Of a stretch of 34,738 nt of DNA, positions 20,812 to 28,403 are shown piece by piece; positions within the stretch are counted from its first letter, which is position 1; every line of letters starts with the position of its first letter. Below the pieces are notes generated by a model. The model made no database searches. It was not told where the DNA came from and worked only from the letters and a program-made list of their open reading frames with translations. Where the stretch lies: positions 1 to 34,738 of IMG/VR virus record IMGVR_UViG_3300027734_000186. One strand, given 5' to 3'. The position numbers and the translations under genes were made by a program. This DNA is from a virus.

Positions 20812-21432
20812 TTAAGCCCTTGGTTCTACTTTGGTTTTGCGTGGTTTTTTAGTTCCAACAGCGGCAAGTAGAGCCGTCATCTGAGATTGCATCTCAGCCA
20901 GCTTTGCGTCTGTTTCAGCCTTGATTTTAGCATTTTCCTCACGCAGTTGTGTAATCTCCTCCTCACGCTTAGAAATATCGGCAGATTCTGACGCTAAATT
21001 TAAGAATGTTTTGGCTCTTTCACGGAAGTTATGAGGACTCATTCCTGCAATCATGCCAATCTTTTGTAGTTGTTGGTCAGAAGCATGGGCAATAGACTCT
21101 ACGGTATGGAACTTAATTCCTTTTAATTCTTCAGCTTGAGAAACGCTAATTTGTGGCCATTCTGTAATAGGAGTGCCACTAAAGCCAATTTCAGAACCTT
21201 GGCGGTTCATATAATTAGCCCATTGAATAGGAAACCGAGTTTTATGACCTTCTGACACATAAGTATCAATTTCAGTCAAAGCATCGCCTGGGACTAGGAT
21301 TTTAATAAAGTCAAACTCTTGAAATATCGGTCTGCCCTGTGCAATAGACTCATTTTCGAGCTTTACAGGTCTTTTATAGAACTTAACTGCTAATCGTGAA
21401 TCAGGGTTAGAAATATCGCTTTCAATCGCCAT
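20812..21432 (-). CDS. Conserved structural-region protein with C-terminal coiled coil
   Basis: A 206-residue protein: an N-terminal globular part (about 1-120, with IQWANYMNRQGSEIGFSGTP), then a helix, a coiled coil at about 148-190 (KREEEITQLREENAKIKAET) and a basic tail (KKPRKTKVEPRA). Proteins with this layout lie between capsid and adaptor genes in many environmental podoviruses and have no proven function. AGGAG precedes the ATG, just after the intrinsic terminator. Confidence 0.7.
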   Translation of the reverse strand: MAIESDISNPDSRLAVKFYKRPVKLENESIAQGRPIFQEFDFIKILVPGDALTEIDTYVSEGHKTRFPIQWANYMNRQGSEIGFSGTPITEWPQISVSQAEELKGIKFHTVESIAHASDQQLQKIGMIAGMSPHNFRERAKTFLNLASESADISKREEEITQLREENAKIKAETDAKLAEMQSQMTALLAAVGTKKPRKTKVEPRA

Positions 21433-21460
21433 TTTTAATGCTCCTAAGGAATTAGGGTTA

Positions 21461-21498
21461 ATAAAAAAGAAAAGGGACTCCCCTTGTGAGGAAGTCCC
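21461..21498 (-). terminator. Intrinsic terminator after the capsid genes
   Basis: On the minus strand a hairpin GGGACTTCC-TCACAA-GGGGAGTCCC (nine pairs, one G-T, with one extra base) is followed by TTTTCTTTTTTATT. It stands in the 86-base gap after the small decoration-like gene and before the coiled-coil gene. It would cut transcription after the capsid genes and so raise capsid output relative to tail proteins, while some readthrough supplies the rest. Confidence 0.85.
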
Positions 21499-21518
21499 AG
21501 ATTACTACAATTTACAAC

Positions 21519-21833
21519 TTAAACTGATGTAGCTGCAAACCACGCAAATTCACCAGCTGCTACAGAAGTAGCTGTTGGGCCTGCATAAGTACCAGCAGTA
21601 CCAGTAGTTACAACAAAAGTGCTTGCGTTAACGATACAGGTAGTTGCAGAAGCAGCAATAGCTACTCCAGCTTTACCAAATACATAACGCTTACCGTCTG
21701 AACCAAAGGTCTGTGTTCCCAATGGGCCAAAGTTAGGAATTGCAATATCAGTTGCAACTTCTGTGTAAGCAAAAGAAATTGGAGTTGTAGTATTTAAATT
21801 AACACCAGAGATAGGTAGTAATGAGTATGCCAT
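21519..21833 (-). CDS. Small capsid decoration-like protein
   Basis: A 104-residue beta-rich protein of Ala, Thr, Val and Gly (MAYSLLPISGVNLNTTTPIS at the start) with few charges. It lies directly after the major capsid gene and before the strong terminator, so it should be made in large amounts, as a head decoration protein would be. No family is recognised; the role is inferred from place, size and composition. AAAGGAT precedes the ATG. Confidence 0.6.
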   Translation of the reverse strand: MAYSLLPISGVNLNTTTPISFAYTEVATDIAIPNFGPLGTQTFGSDGKRYVFGKAGVAIAASATTCIVNASTFVVTTGTAGTYAGPTATSVAAGEFAWFAATSV

Positions 21834-21860
21834 GATAATTTATCCTTTCTAATCAATGGT

Positions 21861-22853
21861 TTAGGCTGCAACTGTCAAAACACCCTGGAGGAATGAGTTA
21901 CTTGTTGTCAAGTTACCAGCCCAGCCATAGAGTTTAACGATTGCGTCTTGGTTAATAGCTTGACGCTCGCCACCGATAGGAACGAAATTACGCTCTTTGT
22001 GTGGGCGGAAGAAGATGTAGTTAGTGTTCAAGAAGAACATAGTGTTTGAAGGAGCTTGTGCGCCATAACCACCACCTAATACCACATCAGCAGAAGTACC
22101 ACCACCGTAGAACTTCAATGAAGCAAAACCAGCAGCGCCTGATTCCTCAGAAGCGATACGCTGGATAGCTTGTAATGAAGCTACATAAGCGGCATACATA
22201 TTGTTGTCAGCAACAATAAGGTCAGCCTTGTCAGTACCACGAACCTGTTTGATTGCCAAAGCAGTCATATTTGCCAACAAAGTTGATGAACCAGGAGTAA
22301 TAACTACGCTACCAACCTTTTGGTTCTGCCAGAATTCCCAATTAGCACGGTTAATACCACCGTATGTGCCAGTTGTAGGAGTTGTTGAAACAGCAGCAGC
22401 CAAACCATCCAAGTTCTTACCACCGTTACCAGTACCGTCAAGATACAAGTCACCAGAGATACGGTTTAACAAACGAGCTTCAGAAACTTGCATACGACCA
22501 TCTAAAAGGTCAATGATTGCTTCTTTAGAACTGTTTTGTAGCATTTCCAAGCCAGACATAGTTACAGCGTCTGCGTACTGAGCAATTTTATATTGCGCTG
22601 CAGAAATTGGGCTATCTGGAGAAATATTTAATACTTCATATCCGCTATAAGAGTTAGCGTTGTTAGTATTTGGGTCGTTGTACATGATTTCTTCCAAAAT
22701 CACATTACCACCTGAGAATGGGCGTACATTGCCCTTCTGATTTAAACGCTGAAGAATTGCGTTGTTTTGTGTTAAGTTGTCTGCCAATTCACCGCTACGA
22801 CTTTGAATGGTTGTAGCGATAATATCGGTGATTGCTGAGTTAGCAAATGCCAT
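21861..22853 (-). CDS. Major capsid protein
   Basis: A 330-residue protein with the features of an HK97-fold capsid protein: N-terminal helix (SAITDIIATTIQSRSGELAD), an extended arm (GGNVILEEIMYND), the long spine helix region (SKEAIIDLLDGRMQVSEARL), DLYLDGTGNGGKNLDGLAAA, and a C-terminal block with RPHKERNFVPIGGERQAINQ. It follows the scaffold gene and has AAAGGAAAAT before the ATG. It assembles the icosahedral head around the scaffold. Confidence 0.88.
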   Translation of the reverse strand: MAFANSAITDIIATTIQSRSGELADNLTQNNAILQRLNQKGNVRPFSGGNVILEEIMYNDPNTNNANSYSGYEVLNISPDSPISAAQYKIAQYADAVTMSGLEMLQNSSKEAIIDLLDGRMQVSEARLLNRISGDLYLDGTGNGGKNLDGLAAAVSTTPTTGTYGGINRANWEFWQNQKVGSVVITPGSSTLLANMTALAIKQVRGTDKADLIVADNNMYAAYVASLQAIQRIASEESGAAGFASLKFYGGGTSADVVLGGGYGAQAPSNTMFFLNTNYIFFRPHKERNFVPIGGERQAINQDAIVKLYGWAGNLTTSNSFLQGVLTVAA

Positions 22854-22891
22854 GATATTTTCCTTTAAAAATTGTCCAAAATTAGACTAAG

Positions 22892-23959
22892 TTAAACCCT
22901 AGAGCTTCCATTGGCTTCCATTTGTTCTGCCAATAAAGCCCTTCTATCCTTTTTATCTGCGTTATTAGCAACTTGTCCATTAGGAGTAACGGAACGAGGA
23001 CTAACAGCAGCAGCCTTAGCTTTAGCTACCTGTTGCGACTTTGAGGCTTGTTGCTTTGCGGTAGAGATGAGTTTCTCTTGCTCAAGCGACCATGCTTCAT
23101 CGTTAATGCGAACAGCTATCTTATAAGCCGATTCAAGGTCTTGGGCCTTCCCTAGCTCAAGTAGTTGAGCCATTTCTTCCCTAACCAATTCAAAATGCGG
23201 TGCTTTACCACCACTTTTAAAACTTTCAATCTCACCCATTAGCCTTTGATTTTCCTCTTGGGCGAATCTACCTTTGATGGTCGAAACCTCTTGGTTGACT
23301 CTAGCAAGCTGACTCATTAGCTGTTGAGCGTAAGGGTCAACCTGTTGAGCCTGACCATTATTATTTAATTGTATACCATAATCTTGTGCAAGTTTATGAA
23401 ATAGTTGAACTTTTTGGTCGTACGGTGCTTTTGATAGCACCATATGCGCTCTACCAAGATTGTTAATCCATGCGGCAGGAGCAATACCTTGTTGCTCTAA
23501 TTCCGGCACAAAAGGGGCAATAGCGTTTTCATATTCCCTAGCACGGTCAGCTTCAGCCTTATAAGCGCTTACGCCTCTTTGGTATTCAGCTTCACGCTGA
23601 TTGGCATATAGGGCAAATTGAACAAAATCATCTTTATTTATTTGCTCGCCTTTCTCCATCTTGTCCCAAATCTCTTTGTATTCCTTTTTCCAAGTAGTAG
23701 GGCGTTTATAGGCTACTTGTTCCTCTGTATCCTCCTCTGGCGCTCTAGTTTCAAGTTCAACCTTCTCACTTGCAGGTTGTTCTTCTTGCTTAGTAAATTG
23801 CCCTTTTTCATTACGAGCTTTCTCTTGAGCAGATTCTTCGGAAATATCATCTTGTGCGACTTCAATCGATTTCTCCTCTGGTACTTCCAAAGAACCTTCT
23901 TCAGCCTGGTCTAGTGCAGCCATTAACGCATCTCTGCGGTCTAGTTTGTCATCGGACAT
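22892..23959 (-). CDS. Scaffolding protein
   Basis: A 355-residue acidic, helical protein starting MSDDKLDRRDALMAALDQAE. It has an acidic N-terminal third, RPTTWKKEYKEIWDKMEKGE at about 115, a Gln-rich coiled middle and a basic C-terminus (QVANNADKKDRRALLAEQ) as needed to bind the capsid protein. It lies just before the major capsid gene. The start at 23959 is preferred to 23971 because its GGAGAAAAC signal lies inside the first four codons of the longer form. It guides head assembly and then leaves. Confidence 0.85.
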   Translation of the reverse strand: MSDDKLDRRDALMAALDQAEEGSLEVPEEKSIEVAQDDISEESAQEKARNEKGQFTKQEEQPASEKVELETRAPEEDTEEQVAYKRPTTWKKEYKEIWDKMEKGEQINKDDFVQFALYANQREAEYQRGVSAYKAEADRAREYENAIAPFVPELEQQGIAPAAWINNLGRAHMVLSKAPYDQKVQLFHKLAQDYGIQLNNNGQAQQVDPYAQQLMSQLARVNQEVSTIKGRFAQEENQRLMGEIESFKSGGKAPHFELVREEMAQLLELGKAQDLESAYKIAVRINDEAWSLEQEKLISTAKQQASKSQQVAKAKAAAVSPRSVTPNGQVANNADKKDRRALLAEQMEANGSSRV

Positions 23960-23972
23960 CGTTTTCTCCAAT

Positions 23973-24347
23973 TTATCGGTAGTTTAATTTTTGGTATACC
24001 TGCTCTGCAAGGTGCTGTTTTCGAGCTTCTTTAGATTTGGTATTCATATCTGCTTCTTTGTGTTGCTGCGGTACATCATTACCTAATTCAATCATTCCAT
24101 GCTGTTTTAAGTGGCTTCTATGGTGGTTACGGCTCTTAATCCATGAACCATCAACCTGAGAAACATAGCCTTCAATGTCGCTCATTACCATGTGGGTTAA
24201 CTGTCTAGGTTGGTTTTGCTTTTCTAGCCATGACTTTTTAGCTTCTTCTAAACCTAGTGTCGGAGTCCATATTTCCATGAAATACTCCTCATCTGACTGT
24301 TTTGCAGCGTGATTTCCTTCTTCATATCCACAATTAGGACATTTCAT
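23973..24347 (-). CDS. Zinc-ribbon protein of the head gene region
   Basis: A 124-residue protein starting MKCPNCGYEEGN, a CxxC knuckle that would need extra ligands such as H13 for zinc. The middle, DIEGYVSQVDGSWIKSRNHH followed by HLKQHGMIELGND, is basic and conserved-looking, recalling proteins placed before the scaffold gene in other podoviruses. The ATG at 24347 is fixed by TAATG overlap with the glycosyltransferase stop and by AAGGAG; the longer TTG start lies within that gene. Function unknown; head assembly is possible. Confidence 0.65.
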   Translation of the reverse strand: MKCPNCGYEEGNHAAKQSDEEYFMEIWTPTLGLEEAKKSWLEKQNQPRQLTHMVMSDIEGYVSQVDGSWIKSRNHHRSHLKQHGMIELGNDVPQQHKEADMNTKSKEARKQHLAEQVYQKLNYR

Positions 24348-25141
24348 TACCAACTCCTTATGATTTCTGGGACTTTGTGATATTCGTCTGGTTTTAAAAG
24401 GGTTACTGAGTCATACCATGTTGCGTGTTTCCAACGCCAGCAATGAAACTGGGCTTTAGGAAGCAATACAATGACCTTTACGCCCATTGCGGCAGCCACA
24501 TGAGTGGTAGCAGTATCTACACAAACAACGCCTTTAAGAGCCTTTATATGCCTTGCAAACTTGTGCCAATCTTTCTTCCAGCCATCGTCAGGAAGGGGTA
24601 TAAATGGCCCATCTCCCTCAATAGTCAAGGAGTAAGCGTTTGAACCTGTTAATGCCAGCATTTCTTCCGGCAATATTGACCTAGAATAGTATTGATGAGT
24701 CCTAGCGCAGTTCCAATTTACCCCTATTTTGCTAGGAATAAAGCTAGGGACTACATCAAGGTAGCCTTCTGAGCCTACAACCTTGTCTTTTGACAGCGGA
24801 AATAGGTTTCTAACATAAGGAAGTGATAAAGATAGGTAATAAGGCAAGGAAAGTGACCCAATCCAGTAATCACATTGGGCAGCTTCGCCAGCATTAACTT
24901 CATTTGTAAATACATCGACACATTCCATTTGCCCAATAAGGTAATGGAGTGAGCTTTCTTGTATAACTACTAGCTTTTTAGCGCCTAATACCTTTAATGC
25001 AGGTAAAAACCTAGAAAATTGAATAATATCGCCAAATCCTTGCTCCATTTGGACACAAATAGACTTGCCCATCAAGGATTCACCTTGCCAGGCACGGACT
25101 TTTTCAGGGTTTTTTTGATAAGGAGAGGCTGATGCTTTCAT
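24347..25141 (-). CDS. TPR-type glycosyltransferase (GT9/heptosyltransferase-like)
   Basis: A 264-residue protein with the marks of TPR-linked glycosyltransferases: QGFGDIIQFSRFLPAL at 34-49, IGVNWNCARTHQYYSRSI at 139-156, and the nucleotide-sugar site CVDTATTHVAAAMGVKVIV at 207-225. The same frame runs upstream to 25258 with family-like coding (YEQGFKLLEYRW), but holds no ATG, GTG or TTG; the only candidates are ATT codons at 25258 and 25255, just after GAGGAA. The ATG at 25141 is the standard choice but probably loses about 38 residues. It may glycosylate virion fibres or host envelope sugar. Confidence 0.75.
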   Translation of the reverse strand: MKASASPYQKNPEKVRAWQGESLMGKSICVQMEQGFGDIIQFSRFLPALKVLGAKKLVVIQESSLHYLIGQMECVDVFTNEVNAGEAAQCDYWIGSLSLPYYLSLSLPYVRNLFPLSKDKVVGSEGYLDVVPSFIPSKIGVNWNCARTHQYYSRSILPEEMLALTGSNAYSLTIEGDGPFIPLPDDGWKKDWHKFARHIKALKGVVCVDTATTHVAAAMGVKVIVLLPKAQFHCWRWKHATWYDSVTLLKPDEYHKVPEIIRSW

Positions 25142-25239
25142 TACCTCTGGATGCCATCGGTATTCTAAAAGTTTAAAGCCTTGCTCGTATCTTCCAGCGT
25201 GTAAATGCTCGTAAGCTAATTTATATTGCTGTACTGGGT

Positions 25240-25902
25240 CTATAACAGTAGTAATAATGCTTCCTCATCGTCTAGATTCTGTACACGCTGAGCTTCTAAT
25301 ATGGCTAACTGGGTTTGAATTCTTGCCAGTTCGTTTCTATAAAAAGCTGCTTGTACCAGTTGTTCTTGTTCTTTAACAAGTCTAGCGATGGTATCGTCAA
25401 ATTTCGTTAAGTCTGACGGTATATCAGCGCTAACTTCTTGATTGGATTGTACTTTATTTTCTTTTTGCTTGCTCTTAGGAGTTGGGTCAATTAACTCTTT
25501 AATTCCAGCTTTACGAGATTCTTGGGCAGACCTGTAAGCATCTAGCTTCTTACGCTCAGCTTGAGCAATCTTCTTTTGTATGCGTTTTAGACGCTCATAT
25601 TCTTTCTTAGTAAATCCATCGTGCATATCCATTTCAGATGGAATTACACCTACTTGACCAGTAATATTAGCTGTATCATTTTGGTCTGTGGCGCTAATTG
25701 TGCCTGTAATGTTACCTGTAACAATATTGCCTGTAATGCTTGCAGTATCGTTTTGGTCTGTAACGCTGATTGTGCCAGAAGCTAACGCATACCCATCAAT
25801 ACTAGCGGTATCGTTTTGGTCAGTAACAGATATAACACCAGTAATAACTGGTAGTTGTATATCCGAAAACGGATTAGTAGAAAATGGTCTAAAGCCGAGC
25901 AT
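25240..25902 (-). CDS. SVTDQNDTA-repeat and coiled-coil virion protein
   Basis: A 220-residue protein in two parts. Residues 20-85 have three copies of a short beta repeat, G-x-I-S-V/A-T-D-Q-N-D-T-A-x-I, separated by variable spacers. Residues 95-215 form a Lys/Glu/Gln-rich coiled coil (KEYERLKRIQKKIAQAERKK), ending DDEEALLLLL. It is coupled to the gene before it (TAATG) and its last codons overlap the extended frame of the glycosyltransferase. Similar repeats are seen in environmental podovirus structural proteins. A fibre or spike adaptor is plausible. Confidence 0.6.
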   Translation of the reverse strand: MLGFRPFSTNPFSDIQLPVITGVISVTDQNDTASIDGYALASGTISVTDQNDTASITGNIVTGNITGTISATDQNDTANITGQVGVIPSEMDMHDGFTKKEYERLKRIQKKIAQAERKKLDAYRSAQESRKAGIKELIDPTPKSKQKENKVQSNQEVSADIPSDLTKFDDTIARLVKEQEQLVQAAFYRNELARIQTQLAILEAQRVQNLDDEEALLLLL

Positions 25903-26258
25903 TAGTCAGTCAATGCTGGTGTTTCTACCCATGAAGTTGTAGCTTCATCCCAACGATATAACTTGTCATCTGTTGGCATAGGTGTTGGTGCTTCCCATGT
26001 CCAAGTAGATTCATTTAATAACCAGCTTGCATAGGGTTTTGGAGCATAAAACACATCATTAGCTTGGTCGTATGTAAAACCAATACCAGCATAGTTTCCA
26101 CGCAAAGGTCTATTCTCTGGGTGTTGATTACCATGAGTATTGTATGAAGTTTGAATCCAAGCACCAGGGCTAGAGTCTACGAATGAGTTAAAGAAATCGG
26201 CTTCAGCCACAATTACTTGTGTTACTTTACCGTCTACTACTTTTGCATAATGTGACAT
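25902..26258 (-). CDS. Conserved fibre-region protein (LRGNYAGIGFTYD type)
   Basis: A 118-residue protein with strands such as MSHYAKVVDGKVTQVIVAEA, then RPLRGNYAGIGFTYDQANDV and FYAPKPYASWLLNESTWTWE. This string of motifs is very common in cyanophages and other aquatic phages, usually beside tail fibres, and has no proven role. It may be a fibre chaperone or small virion protein. AAAGGAAAC precedes the ATG; its stop overlaps the next start. Confidence 0.75.
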   Translation of the reverse strand: MSHYAKVVDGKVTQVIVAEADFFNSFVDSSPGAWIQTSYNTHGNQHPENRPLRGNYAGIGFTYDQANDVFYAPKPYASWLLNESTWTWEAPTPMPTDDKLYRWDEATTSWVETPALTD

Positions 26259-26274
26259 TGTTTTGTTTCCTTTG

Positions 26275-27336
26275 TTAAGCTGTATAAGAACCAGATGATG
26301 TAAATTTAATGATTGTGTTTGAACCGCTAGTAGTTACTGTTGGTGAACCTGATGTAGTGCCTGTGTAGTTGGCAGTTGGTACTGAGAGAATTACGACACC
26401 TGAACCGCCAGCACCACCAGTTTGCCCAGTACCAGCACCACCACCGCCACCTCCTGTGTTAGCTGTGCCAGCAGAACCAACAGAAAGACTGTTAGTTCCA
26501 TTTCCACCTCCACCACTACCACCTGTTCCGCCTGTTCCAGTAAAGTAAGCTCCACCACCTCCACCGCCAGCGTAAGTTACGCTTGAACCCGTAATAGAAG
26601 ATGCAACACCTGCACCACCATTACCATAATTTCCTGCTCCAGTTGATGTTGCTCCTACTGCAGAAGCTCCACCACCACCTCCTGATGAATAAGGTGCTGT
26701 AGTAAATCCGCCATTTCCACCTCCAGCAAATCCTTGACCAGAAGTGCCTGCTCCGCCAGCGTCATTTGCATTACCATCGGCTGCTGCACCACCTCCAGAA
26801 CCTCCACTTAAACCAACTTGAATTGTTCCACCGCTACTACTTGTTGTTCCTGCTCCACCGCCAGCAATAGCAATTAGTCCGTTAAATACTGAGTTATTTC
26901 CACTTGTTCTTGTACCACCATCAACTGCTGTACCAGCACCGCCAGCACCTACTGTGATTGTGTAAGTTGTACCAGATGCTAATGAACTTGTACCAGTTAA
27001 TAAACCACCAGCACCACCACCACCTGAACCACCAGCACCGCCTCCAGCAACTATAAGATAAGAAACAGCATAAGCCTGTGCTGCTAATGTTTGCCATGCT
27101 CCGTTGTAAACTTCGTAAGTATTTAAAGTAGTGTTGTATCTTGTTGTACCAGCTACAGGACTACTAGGTCTTTGTGCTGTAGTTCCGCTAGGCGGAATAA
27201 AGCCGCCTGTATTTCCAGCAGTAGTAACAATTCCTGAAGTAGAAACAAGTCCTAAAGTACCAGAACTATCAGCAGTAGATTTAAGTCCAGCTGAGCCTGA
27301 TACCGCACCATCATCCGCAGTTATTATAGTTGTCAT
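26275..27336 (-). CDS. Glycine-rich tail fibre/adhesin, paralogue 3
   Basis: A 353-residue protein. An N-terminal domain (about 1-90) ends in RYNTTLNTYEVYNGAWQTLA, a block found in many phage fibres. Residues about 95-305 are a glycine-rich region with runs such as GGGGAGGLLTGTSS, suited to polyglycine-II helix packing. The last 40 residues (GVVILSVPTANYTGTTSGSP then a Thr/Ser-rich end SGSYTA) are shared with the next two genes. It overlaps paralogue 2 by ATGA. It probably binds the host surface. Confidence 0.8.
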   Translation of the reverse strand: MTTIITADDGAVSGSAGLKSTADSSGTLGLVSTSGIVTTAGNTGGFIPPSGTTAQRPSSPVAGTTRYNTTLNTYEVYNGAWQTLAAQAYAVSYLIVAGGGAGGSGGGGAGGLLTGTSSLASGTTYTITVGAGGAGTAVDGGTRTSGNNSVFNGLIAIAGGGAGTTSSSGGTIQVGLSGGSGGGAAADGNANDAGGAGTSGQGFAGGGNGGFTTAPYSSGGGGGASAVGATSTGAGNYGNGGAGVASSITGSSVTYAGGGGGGAYFTGTGGTGGSGGGGNGTNSLSVGSAGTANTGGGGGGAGTGQTGGAGGSGVVILSVPTANYTGTTSGSPTVTTSGSNTIIKFTSSGSYTA

Positions 27337-28403
27337 GCTGTGTAGCTTCCACTAGAAGTAAATTTAATAATTGTGTTTGAGCCAGATGTTGTAACAGTTG
27401 GAGAGCCTGATGTTGTGCCTGAGTAGTTTGCTGTAGGTACAGATAGGATTACTACGCCTGAGCCACCAGCAGCACCAGCAGAACCGCTAGTATCATTTCC
27501 AGCACCACCTCCACCGCCACCTAAATTAGCAGTACCAGCAACAGCGGCAGGAGAATTAGCTCTATTTCCACCAGCTCCACCACCACCTGCTCCACCTGAA
27601 CCAGCGGTAGTAACAGCAGCTCCTCCGCCTCCGCCAGCATAGGTAACAGAAGAACCTGTTATAGATGATGCTGTCCCTGCGCCGCCAGTACCACCTCCTG
27701 AACCTGAGCCGTCTACTCCTACTGCACTAGCGCCACCTCCACCAGCACCACCATAGTTGGCTGCAGAGCCACTTCCAGTTCCGCCAGCAAATCCTTGACC
27801 ACTTGTGCCAGAGCCAGGAGTTGTTCCGCTACCACCTCCGCCTCCACCACCGCCGCCACCAGAACCGCCTGAAGCTCCAGCTATATTTGCATCACGACCA
27901 GGAGAACCTCCACCACCGCCAATAGCAGTTAAAGAATTAAATACTGAATTTGAACCATTAACTCCTACATTACTTCCAGATGCTCCACCAGCACCGCCAG
28001 CTCCAACAGTAATGGTATATGTTGTTCCTACATTTAATGTTGTTGTATTAGTAAGTAATCCGCCAGCACCACCGCCTCCAGCAATACCGTTTCCTGCTCC
28101 AGTACCTCCACCTCCAGCACCACCAGCAACAATTAAATAAGATGCAGAATATGCTTGTGCCGCTAAAGTTTGCCAGCTTCCGTTATAGACCTCATAAGTA
28201 TTTAAAGTGGTGTTATATCTTGTTGCTCCGTTAGACGGACTAGCTGGTCTTTCAGCGGTTGTTCCTCTTGGTGGATTAAACGCACCAGTAGCACTTCCAG
28301 CATCAACAATTCCACCTGTAGGAGCTAAAGCAATATTTCCAGTAGTGTCACCAGTTACTGAAAATGCTGTAGTCGAGGTAGTTCCAGCGTTTATTGTACT
28401 CAT
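27333..28403 (-). CDS. Glycine-rich tail fibre/adhesin, paralogue 2
   Basis: A 356-residue protein with the same plan as its neighbours. Its block RYNTTLNTYEVYNGSWQTLA is nearly identical to that of paralogue 3, and the start (MSTINAGTTSTTAFSVTGDT) differs. The Gly-rich core has different loop sequences, including a run of about nine glycines near 190. The C-terminal 40 residues match paralogue 3 almost exactly. Overlaps both neighbours by ATGA. Duplicated receptor-binding genes with varied cores suggest a host-range repertoire. Confidence 0.8.
   Translation of the reverse strand: MSTINAGTTSTTAFSVTGDTTGNIALAPTGGIVDAGSATGAFNPPRGTTAERPASPSNGATRYNTTLNTYEVYNGSWQTLAAQAYSASYLIVAGGAGGGGTGAGNGIAGGGGAGGLLTNTTTLNVGTTYTITVGAGGAGGASGSNVGVNGSNSVFNSLTAIGGGGGSPGRDANIAGASGGSGGGGGGGGGGSGTTPGSGTSGQGFAGGTGSGSAANYGGAGGGGASAVGVDGSGSGGGTGGAGTASSITGSSVTYAGGGGGAAVTTAGSGGAGGGGAGGNRANSPAAVAGTANLGGGGGGAGNDTSGSAGAAGGSGVVILSVPTANYSGTTSGSPTVTTSGSNTIIKFTSSGSYTA

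Noticed and set aside
25240-25267. Programmed -1 frameshift joining the coiled-coil gene to the glycosyltransferase
   Set aside because: The frames are related as needed, but no X-XXY-YYZ slippery heptamer is present before the stop; the codons TTA TTA CTA CTG do not allow re-pairing in the new frame.
27805-28140. Long plus-strand proline-rich reading frames (also 28896-29084, 27131-27355)
   Set aside because: They are the complement of GGN glycine codons in the fibre genes, which read as proline or alanine in reverse. They have no ribosome-binding site and lie inside well-supported genes.
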